Program-made: the position numbers and the translations under genes
From: UBA2177 sp964487525
GTDB lineage: Bacteria > Patescibacteriota > Dojkabacteria > SC72
Direction: 5' to 3'
Assembly (NCBI GenBank): GCA_964487525.1
Contig: CAZAQC010000004.1
Location: forward strand, 1-37,365
DNA: 37,365 nucleotides
The notes under the pieces: generated by a model
The model's input: only the letters and a program-made list of their open reading frames with translations
Database searches by the model: none
What the model was told of the DNA's origin: nothing
Shown here: in pieces, positions 31,698-37,365 of the stretch
Position numbering within the stretch: position 1 is the first letter of the stretch
Layout: each line of letters begins with the position of its first letter

Positions 31698-32722
31698 TAT
31701 TTTATCTTAGCTTTTACTTCTTTTTCTATCTTGTCTCTTAGTTTTTTGTCCTCTCTAAACAAATCAGCTGTTGATTCCCTCCCCTGTGCTAATTGTATAT
31801 CACCATATTTAAACCAAGCTCCTGCCTTTTGTACTACTCCTAACTCTGTTGCAGCATCCAATATGCTACTTTCTTTATCTATACCCATAGGGTAGATCAT
31901 ATTAAAGGTAGCTTCCTTAAATGGAGGTGCCATTTTGTTCTTTACAACTTTAACCTTTCTAGAATGCCCTATTAATTTTCCATCTTTAAGTATTTTGTCT
32001 TTCTGTCTAATATCCATTCGTATGGATGCATAGAACTTAAGAGCATTTCCTCCAGTTGTTGTTTCTGGATTTCCGAACATAATCCCTATCTTCATTCTTA
32101 ATTGGTTCAAGAAAATGATAGTTGTTCCAGTCTTACTAGTTATGGCTGTAATCTTTCTTAATGCTTGAGACATAAGTCTGGCTTGTAATCCCATATGGCT
32201 ATCGCCCATATCACCCTCTATTTCTGCTCTAGGAGTCAAGGCTGCAACTGAGTCAACAACTATAACGCTGAAAGCAGCAGACCTTACCAATGTTTCCAAT
32301 ATCTCCAATGCTTGCTCTCCAAAGTCAGGTTGGGAGATATATAGTTCATCAATATTCAATCCAATATTTTTTGCATATGTAGCATCAAAAGCGTGCTCGG
32401 CATCTATGAATGCTACAGCATCTCCCATCTTTTGGGCTTCTGCTAAGATATGAATTGCTAATGTTGTTTTTCCTGATGCCTCTGGCCCATATATTTCTAC
32501 TATTCTACCTTTTGGAATACCACCAATACCAAGAGCTATATCCAAAGAAAGTGCTCCTGTAGGTATAACATCAACATCTACTTTTTTCTGGTCTCCAAGC
32601 TTCATTATGGATCCTCTTCCAAATTGTTTTTCTATTTGGGACACAGCCATTTCTATGGCTTTTTTCTTTGGAGAATCTACCTTAACAACAGGTTCTGTTT
32701 TCTTTTTATTTGTATCAGTCAT
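31697..32722 (-). CDS. recA: Recombinase RecA
   Basis: 341 residues. Walker A GPEASGKTT (79-87), Walker B VIVVDSVAAL, loop L1 EGDMGDSHMGLQARLMSQAL, and loop L2 with FLNQLRMKIGIMFGNPETTTGGNALKFY. The C-terminus is short and Lys-rich rather than acidic (EKEVKAKIK). It forms filaments on single-stranded DNA for homologous repair. On the minus strand, TTGACG at 32782-32777 and TATTCT at 32759-32754 form a promoter with a 17 bp spacer. No LexA-type inverted repeat is seen near it. Confidence 0.98.
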   Translation of the reverse strand: MTDTNKKKTEPVVKVDSPKKKAIEMAVSQIEKQFGRGSIMKLGDQKKVDVDVIPTGALSLDIALGIGGIPKGRIVEIYGPEASGKTTLAIHILAEAQKMGDAVAFIDAEHAFDATYAKNIGLNIDELYISQPDFGEQALEILETLVRSAAFSVIVVDSVAALTPRAEIEGDMGDSHMGLQARLMSQALRKITAITSKTGTTIIFLNQLRMKIGIMFGNPETTTGGNALKFYASIRMDIRQKDKILKDGKLIGHSRKVKVVKNKMAPPFKEATFNMIYPMGIDKESSILDAATELGVVQKAGAWFKYGDIQLAQGRESTADLFREDKKLRDKIEKEVKAKIK

Positions 32723-32753
32723 TGGAATATTTACATAAATTTATTATATATTC

Positions 32754-32782
32754 AGAATAACAAAGTAGGAGATTTACGTCAA
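32754..32782 (-). promoter_or_regulatory. Promoter of the recA-recX-recJ operon
   Basis: TTGACG (-35) and TATTCT (-10) with an exact 17 bp spacer. A second TATAAT at 32748-32743 lies closer to the start. The leader is about 25 nt without a Shine-Dalgarno sequence. Confidence 0.45.
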
Positions 32783-32821
32783 AGAAGAAGAAGGGAAATA
32801 TTCATTAACCGATAATAATTT

Positions 32822-33412
32822 CTATATTACTAACTTGCTTAAAGTATCTGACAGATTATTAACCAAAGTATTTCTCATACTAGCATCCTCTCTTATATAT
32901 CTAGCTACCTCTATTTGAATAGAGGGGATTCTTAATTTAGATGTTACAAACTCTCCTAAAGTTTCTTGATTATTATCTAGGAATCTTAGAATTGCTATAT
33001 TTATTCCCCTAAGTTCTCCTCTATCTAAATTTTCTTGTAACTGAATAGCTAAATCTCTGGATTTCCAAAATCTTGTTGGATAGTAAATTGCAAGATCATA
33101 GTTATTTCCATCTTTCAATCCATGGATATCTATGAAATATTTTATGTTTTTTTCTTTTACTATTTTTCTAACTTCTTGTTTATATGGGTTCCTCTTTTCT
33201 TTGTGATAGTTAGGATCAAAATCTGTTTCATTAACAGACATAATTCCAAATATATTTGAAAGTTTACAGACCTCTTCAACTATATGATCCGTTAGAGGTT
33301 CTCCTAACTTGTAGGACATATTAAGCCTAGGTCTTCTATGTGCATATACATGAGGAGCAGATATTAGGACAGGTTTAATTCCAGTTATTGTTTTGAATAT
33401 TGGGGCATTCAC
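32822..33412 (-). CDS. N-formylglutamate amidohydrolase-like protein (zinc hydrolase)
   Basis: 196 residues. The pattern PVLISAPHVYAHRR, then GEPLTD, DFDPNYHKEKRNPYKQEV, YFIDIHGL and a late EVARYIR resembles the HutG-like N-formylglutamate amidohydrolase family. In that family His and Glu/Asp residues hold a zinc and an Arg holds the substrate. Shorter than true HutG (about 265), so the natural substrate is uncertain; cleavage of an N-acyl amino acid or a wall peptide is possible. Stands alone, 99 bp upstream of the recA operon on the same strand. Confidence 0.65.
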   Translation of the reverse strand: MNAPIFKTITGIKPVLISAPHVYAHRRPRLNMSYKLGEPLTDHIVEEVCKLSNIFGIMSVNETDFDPNYHKEKRNPYKQEVRKIVKEKNIKYFIDIHGLKDGNNYDLAIYYPTRFWKSRDLAIQLQENLDRGELRGINIAILRFLDNNQETLGEFVTSKLRIPSIQIEVARYIREDASMRNTLVNNLSDTLSKLVI

Positions 33413-33491
33413 AAATATAAGTTAACATATATTGTGGTTAATTTACAAATATGTCACAATATCCAAATAGATAATTTATAATATATATTCT

Positions 33492-34070
33492 ATGAAGAGA
33501 CTTCTTAATATTAGTTTATGCTTAATGCTAGGGATAATGTCCCTCTCATTTTTAGCATTACCTGCAAGTGCCCAAACGGAGGATGATTATACGACTACTA
33601 CGGTAGATGAGTATGATTACGACTGGGAATATGATTACGATTATGACTGGGATTCAACCCTATCTGAGGAAGAAACAGGTGTGTTGGCTGGGTTATTAGG
33701 TGGAGGAGCATTGATATTTGGAGGAGTAATGTTAGTTTTCTCAATAATAATATCTTTGTCTTTGTATGTTTATACATCGCTAGCTTTGATGAATATTGCT
33801 AAGAAGATGGATCAAGAAAATACATGGTTTGCATGGGTTCCTATCTTAAATACAGTATTACTGTTTAAGATGGGTGATCAGAATCCTTTATTATTACTGC
33901 TATTATTGATCCCCGGGATTGGAGCGCTTATTGTTGGAATATTCTCGATAATATCTTTGATGAATATTTGTGAAAAGAGAGGATATGACAAGTTACTTGG
34001 TTTACTAGCTTTAGTACCATTAGCAAATCTTATCTTAATTGGAGTATTGGCTTGGGGAAAGAAGGAATAA
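33492..34070 (+). CDS. DUF5684-like membrane protein with acidic Asp/Tyr-rich stretch
   Basis: 192 residues. A signal peptide (1-27, ending ASAQ) precedes a strongly acidic, aromatic segment (about 28-58) with DEYDYDWEYDYDYDWD. Then come three or four TM segments whose text resembles DUF5684 proteins: LALMNIAKKMDQENTWFAWVPILNTVLLFKMG, LLLLLLIPGIGALIVGIFSIISLMNICEKRGYDKLLGLL, ending LIGVLAWGKK. Function unknown. The Asp/Tyr stretch would face outward and might bind cations. TATAAT at 33477-33482 lies 9 nt before the ATG. A strong terminator follows at 34093. Confidence 0.75.
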   Translation: MKRLLNISLCLMLGIMSLSFLALPASAQTEDDYTTTTVDEYDYDWEYDYDYDWDSTLSEEETGVLAGLLGGGALIFGGVMLVFSIIISLSLYVYTSLALMNIAKKMDQENTWFAWVPILNTVLLFKMGDQNPLLLLLLLIPGIGALIVGIFSIISLMNICEKRGYDKLLGLLALVPLANLILIGVLAWGKKE

Positions 34071-34092
34071 TATCTTTCTAATTAGTCATTAA

Positions 34093-34118
34093 GAGGGAGT
34101 ACTTAGTACTCCCTTTTT
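34093..34118 (+). terminator. Intrinsic terminator after the DUF5684-like gene
   Basis: Stem GGGAGTAC / GTACTCCC with a 3-nt loop and five T. It ends directly at the stop codon of the convergent rmuC. Confidence 0.9.
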
Positions 34119-34119
34119 G

Positions 34120-35250
34120 TTATTCCTTTATCGGAAGAACATCTACTAACAATTTCTGATCTGTATCCTCTACCCCTATACCTTCCTGCTTTACCTTATC
34201 TACTCTTCTTACTAATTGATTAAATCTTGTAGTACTTACAGTATCATACTGCTTCTGCAAAGACCCTATCCTTTCACCAATCTTGTAGAACTCTCCTGAG
34301 AAATTATCAAACTCTTTTTCAAAAGATTTAACATGCCCAATGATATTGTATATATTCTTTTGTACTCTAAAGTTTTCATATGACTGCTTAATCATCCTTA
34401 ACATAGCTGTAAAACTAAATGGCCCCGCTAACACTACCTTACTTACCATTGCCTCCTGAGCTAACTCTGGCATCTTGTCATATATGTAGGAGAATATCAT
34501 CTCATTAGGGATAAAGAGTATTACAAAATCTACTGTCTTATCCTCTGGATTAATATAGTCTCTACTTGTAACCTGTTTAATCTTCTCTTTGACATCTTTC
34601 TCAAACAATTTCATATATTTTTCCTTACTCTCTTTATCTTCCATTTCGGACATTCTTTGAAGATTAGCATAAGGGAACTTAGAATCTACATTTATCCTTG
34701 TTCTATCAGGTAGAAATATTGCAAAATCTGGCCTAGTATCTGAACCCGCCTGCTCCTTATTGAATTCATAATCCTCTCCTCTAACAAACCCAGCCATTTT
34801 AAGAAGATCATCAGCTACCTGTTCTCCAAATTGACCTCTTAGTTGATTATTTGAAAGAACCTTTCTTAAACTCTCAGTACTAACAGAGAGTTGTTCTGTA
34901 ATTTTTCTACTCTCTTCTACTGAGCTCTTCAACGTAGCAAAAGAATCTATTCTTTCTTTCTCTGTGACCTTTACATACTCTTCCAAGCCCTTAACCATCC
35001 TAGAAATCTCCTCCCTCTTATTCTCTAAATCAACCCTATTCTGTTTTGTTTCGGAGCTAAGTGATTCCTTAGCCGTTCTAACCAAGTACTCATTTGCCTC
35101 CATCAATGACTTTGGAACTAACTCTTCTAGCTTTTCCTCTATACTATCTCTAATATCCTCATTGCTTGTAGAATCTCCTCTTTTGAGAAAATAGAAGACA
35201 CCTATTCCTAGTAATATACCCCCTATTAAAGCTGCAATTACCTCTGTCAT
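34120..35250 (-). CDS. rmuC: DNA recombination protein RmuC
   Basis: 376 residues from the ATG at 35250; an in-frame ATG at 35265 sits just before a TATTCT (-10-like) element and is less likely. An N-terminal membrane anchor (VIAALIGGILLGIGVFYFL), a long coiled coil (about 25-120), then the RmuC nuclease-like domain: NNQLRGQFGEQVADDLLKMAGF, the RPDFAIFLPDRTRINVDSKFP block (PD-D/ExK-like), DYINPEDKTVDFVILFIPNE and VVLAGPFSFTAMLRMI. RmuC limits inversions at short repeats. Divergent from the flippase gene (46 bp). Confidence 0.93.
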   Translation of the reverse strand: MTEVIAALIGGILLGIGVFYFLKRGDSTSNEDIRDSIEEKLEELVPKSLMEANEYLVRTAKESLSSETKQNRVDLENKREEISRMVKGLEEYVKVTEKERIDSFATLKSSVEESRKITEQLSVSTESLRKVLSNNQLRGQFGEQVADDLLKMAGFVRGEDYEFNKEQAGSDTRPDFAIFLPDRTRINVDSKFPYANLQRMSEMEDKESKEKYMKLFEKDVKEKIKQVTSRDYINPEDKTVDFVILFIPNEMIFSYIYDKMPELAQEAMVSKVVLAGPFSFTAMLRMIKQSYENFRVQKNIYNIIGHVKSFEKEFDNFSGEFYKIGERIGSLQKQYDTVSTTRFNQLVRRVDKVKQEGIGVEDTDQKLLVDVLPIKE

Positions 35251-35295
35251 AATGGTAGAATACATAAAGTTATCGTATGCTATTATAGACTATAT

Positions 35296-36537
35296 ATGAA
35301 GAAGAAACTATCAAGTAAAGAACTACTTTTCGTAAAGAACCTATTCTTAACAACAGTTTTAGGAGCAATCATTGGGATATTAAACTATCTCTTTAACATC
35401 TTCATAGCTAGATATACTGATCAAAACATATTTAGTATCTTTAGTTCTACCTTAGGTATCACATACCTAATACAGATTCCCGCAGTAGCAATACAAGCAT
35501 TAATTACAAAGGGAGTAGCACAAAACAAAGAGAAGAATCTGAATAGGTATAAATGGCAATCTCTTTTTGTATTTACCTTACTTGGGATACTCTTCTCTGT
35601 TTTGTTTTTCTTAAACAAAAAATTAGTCTCCGATGTAGCTTCTATTCCTCCTGAAACAATATTTTTCTTGTCATTATCCTTTCTATTTGCATTTATAAGC
35701 CCAATAGCAAAAGGATTGTTACTTGGATTAGAAAAAATAGTAACTGTAAATATGGTTTTACTCGCAGAGACTATTCTTAGATTCGTAATTGGTGCAATTG
35801 CTATTAAGATGGGAGGTTCTCTCTCCTTACTTATACTCGCTAGCTCCGTACCTGCTATGCTCTCAACAATTATAGTATTACCATTAATAAAATTTGATAA
35901 AAGTAAGACGGAAGAACTAAAAATAAATTTCAAGGAATTTCTCCTCATAACAATATCTTTCCTTCTTCTTACTTTTCCATTTACAATAGATTTAATACTT
36001 GTTAATCCTTCATTTAGAGCAGAGTACGCTACTATTTCATTACTAGGAAAACTTGTATATTTTGCATCAATTACAACTTCATCCGTTTTGTTTGCAAGAT
36101 TATCAAATGAGAAGGAAGATAAAGATCAAAAGAGAAGTTTGAGTATATCTTTAGCACTTGCTTCATTTATTGGGCTTTTTCTTTCTTCAATCTTTTTCAT
36201 ATTCAGTGACTATATTGTAACTTTAACTGTTGGAGATCAGTATTTAGCAATTAGTAAATATCTTGGAGTTTTTGGATTATGTATGACAGGTTTTGCTTTT
36301 GTATATATGGTCGCTAACTTCTTCATATCAAGAGGTTCCTTCTCCTACCTTTACATACTGTTCTTTACTACAGTACTTCAGGTTGCATTCTTTTTAACAA
36401 GGAATGATTCTCTTGATATGGTTATACAGAATCAGATAGTTGTATATATTTTCTTAATATCTGGTACATTAATGTATTTGTTAATTAATTTTAAAAGTAT
36501 AAAAAATGGAGAAGAAGAGTATAAAGGAAAAGGTTAA
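35296..36537 (+). CDS. Oligosaccharide flippase-like (Wzx/MATE-fold) membrane protein
   Basis: 413 residues with about 12 predicted TM segments spread throughout. The start KNLFLTTVLGAIIGILNYLFNIFIARY and ISPIAKGLLLGLEKI are typical of the polysaccharide transporter branch of the MOP superfamily. These proteins move undecaprenyl-linked oligosaccharides to the outer side of the membrane. No glycosyltransferases are adjacent, so the substrate is unknown. The last 32 bp overlap the mscL start in another frame, which implies coupled expression. TGC-TATTAT at 35278-35286 is a likely extended -10. Confidence 0.8.
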   Translation: MKKKLSSKELLFVKNLFLTTVLGAIIGILNYLFNIFIARYTDQNIFSIFSSTLGITYLIQIPAVAIQALITKGVAQNKEKNLNRYKWQSLFVFTLLGILFSVLFFLNKKLVSDVASIPPETIFFLSLSFLFAFISPIAKGLLLGLEKIVTVNMVLLAETILRFVIGAIAIKMGGSLSLLILASSVPAMLSTIIVLPLIKFDKSKTEELKINFKEFLLITISFLLLTFPFTIDLILVNPSFRAEYATISLLGKLVYFASITTSSVLFARLSNEKEDKDQKRSLSISLALASFIGLFLSSIFFIFSDYIVTLTVGDQYLAISKYLGVFGLCMTGFAFVYMVANFFISRGSFSYLYILFFTTVLQVAFFLTRNDSLDMVIQNQIVVYIFLISGTLMYLLINFKSIKNGEEEYKGKG

Positions 36538-36985
36538 AGACTTTAAAGATGAGTTTAAGAATTTTGCATTGAAGGAAGCTACGCTTGGTGCTGCCATAGG
36601 TATTATGCTTGGTGCTGCATTGAGTAAAGTTATTAATTCCTTGGTTAATGATATTCTAACTCCCCCTATTGCATATCTTACTTCTGGAATAGATTTTAGT
36701 ACTCTTTATGTTGTACTTGGTTCTACTCAATACAATAGTTTGGAAGAAGCAAAAGATGCTGGTGCAGTTGTAATACGTTATGGGAACTTTATTAGTGAAT
36801 TCATATCATTTTTAATAACTGCCTTCATACTATTCCTAATCGTATATCAGATTACAAAGTTAGCCAGTAAGTTTAAGAAGAAAGAAGAGAAGGTTGAGGA
36901 AGATACAAAGAAACAGTGTCCATACTGTAAATCGGAGATAGATAAAGATGCTAAGAGGTGTCCTTTCTGTACTAGTGAATTGTAA
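36506..36985 (+). CDS. mscL: Large-conductance mechanosensitive channel MscL with C-terminal zinc ribbon
   Basis: 159 residues. The MscL core is about 14-120: FKDEFKNFALKEATLGAAIGIMLGAALSKVINSLVNDILTPP, with TM1 lining the pore, a periplasmic loop, and TM2 FISFLITAFILFLIVYQITKL. A basic, acidic linker (KKKEEKVEEDTKK) follows. A four-Cys zinc ribbon (C138, C141, C152, C155; CPYC...CPFC) replaces the usual C-terminal helical bundle end, giving about 20 extra residues. The channel opens under membrane tension to release solutes after osmotic downshock; the ribbon should lie in the cytosol and could gate or assemble the pentamer. The start overlaps the flippase 3' end by 32 bp. Confidence 0.93.
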   Translation: MEKKSIKEKVKDFKDEFKNFALKEATLGAAIGIMLGAALSKVINSLVNDILTPPIAYLTSGIDFSTLYVVLGSTQYNSLEEAKDAGAVVIRYGNFISEFISFLITAFILFLIVYQITKLASKFKKKEEKVEEDTKKQCPYCKSEIDKDAKRCPFCTSEL

Positions 36986-36989
36986 GATA

Positions 36990-37063
36990 TGGACGATGAT
37001 GGGCTCGAACCAACGACCTCCGCAATGTGAATGCGACGCTCTAACCAGCTGAGCTAATCGTCC
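36990..37063 (-). tRNA. tRNA-Val (anticodon CAC)
   Basis: A 74-nt cloverleaf: acceptor GGACGAT/ATCGTCC, D stem GCTC/GAGC, anticodon stem TCGCA/TGCGG with loop TTCACAT, T arm with TTCGAGC loop, discriminator A, no encoded CCA. The T stem GTTGG/CCATC has one U-U mismatch. Only 4 bp separate it from the convergent mscL stop codon. Confidence 0.93.
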
Positions 37064-37082
37064 AAATTTGCTAATTATATCA

Positions 37083-37334
37083 CTAAGATACTTTAGGAGG
37101 ATAATTGGTAGATACAGGAGGATATGAATCATTTACAACATTTTCTTCCACTACTTCTTCTTTTATATCTTCCTTTTTAGGTTCATTCTTTTTCAAATTA
37201 CGCCACATTAGAAGAAAAGATACTAGAAGGATTGGAAAGACTATTGCAACAAAGATATTTCTAGCAATAATGCCTGATATTATTGCTAATACAAGACAAC
37301 CAATAGCTGTCATGATTATTTCACCTATTTTCAT
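37083..37334 (-). CDS. Small hypothetical membrane protein (83 aa)
   Basis: Not recognised. Two adjacent hydrophobic segments (about 6-24, IIMTAIGCLVLAIISGIIA, and 27-44, IFVAIVFPILLVSFLLMW), then a charged, acidic cytosolic tail (KKEDIKEEVVEENV) ending in a Pro-rich PPVSTNYPP stretch. It is followed on the same strand by tRNA-Val 19 bp away, so it may be its transcription partner. Confidence 0.6.
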   Translation of the reverse strand: MKIGEIIMTAIGCLVLAIISGIIARNIFVAIVFPILLVSFLLMWRNLKKNEPKKEDIKEEVVEENVVNDSYPPVSTNYPPKVS

Positions 37335-37365
37335 AATTTTTTATGACAGAAATTTAAACTATTTA

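Noticed and set aside
32723..32821. SOS/LexA box upstream of recA
   Set aside because: No GAAC-N4-GTTC or CTGT-N8-ACAG type inverted repeat was seen in the recA promoter region.
35421..35948. Minus-strand open frame of 175 codons opposite the flippase gene
   Set aside because: No domain or start signal; the flippase has a consistent multi-TM pattern on the plus strand.
1..37365. UGA reassigned to Gly or Trp (Gracilibacteria-like code)
   Set aside because: RF2 with an intact SPF and GGQ is encoded, and all genes read full-length with UGA never used as a sense codon.
1..37365. CRISPR array, prophage, insertion sequence or att sites
   Set aside because: No regular direct-repeat series, transposase, integrase or terminal inverted repeats were found; the three tRNA genes are intact with no integrase nearby.

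Overview
The window is AT-rich, gene-dense, and reads cleanly with the standard genetic code. It looks like a chromosomal segment of a small-genome bacterium of the Candidate Phyla Radiation (Patescibacteria). The support for that is inference: several convergent genes overlap at their 3' ends, Shine-Dalgarno sequences are scarce, AspRS is archaeal-type, many secreted or membrane proteins are hard to assign, and typical CPR housekeeping genes are present. The exact phylum cannot be fixed from this sequence; Dojkabacteria or Microgenomates-like lineages are plausible. There is no sign of phage, transposon, CRISPR array or plasmid functions.

Layout. 1-3.1 kb: a truncated cohesin-like surface protein, then uppP (lipid carrier recycling) convergent with gpmI (glycolysis). 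3.2-8.4 kb: prfB (release factor 2), then a tight ftsE-ftsX-M23 peptidase cluster for septal peptidoglycan hydrolysis, then a SurA-like membrane chaperone. 8.4-10.9 kb: hpf, tRNA-Asn and a run of small unknown genes, including a winged-helix protein behind a symmetric divergent promoter. 10.9-17.6 kb: a large surface protein with a lysozyme-like domain and duplicated Cys-rich modules, hsp20 with a CIRCE-like operator, a possible nuclease-fold protein, a CapA-type protein, a second lysozyme-like secreted protein and an FkbM methyltransferase. 17.6-22.5 kb: yvcK, carD and ileS. The ileS leader is a T-box riboswitch, preceded by an unidentified structured RNA. 22.5-29.4 kb: pepF, an unknown gene, tRNA-Gln behind gltX, an unknown anchored protein and aspS. 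29.4-32.7 kb: a recA-recX-recJ operon. 32.8-37.3 kb: an N-formylglutamate amidohydrolase-like protein, a DUF5684-like membrane protein, rmuC, a Wzx/MATE-type flippase overlapping mscL, tRNA-Val and a small membrane protein.

How the genes work together. Cell-wall work is over-represented: UppP, FtsEX with its hydrolase, two lysozyme-like proteins, CapA and the flippase. Translation is the second theme: RF2, HPF, three synthetases and three tRNAs. The GluRS/tRNA-Gln and archaeal-type AspRS/tRNA-Asn combinations suggest indirect Gln-tRNA and Asn-tRNA synthesis through an amidotransferase outside the window.

The most unusual observations are these: the M23 peptidase domain of the FtsEX-linked hydrolase appears circularly permuted; a T-box with a compact Stem I controls ileS; an unassigned structured RNA of about 110 nt sits just upstream of it; every complete gene ends in TAA or TAG although RF2 is encoded; and many start codons lie 5-8 nt downstream of a -10 element, suggesting leaderless transcripts.
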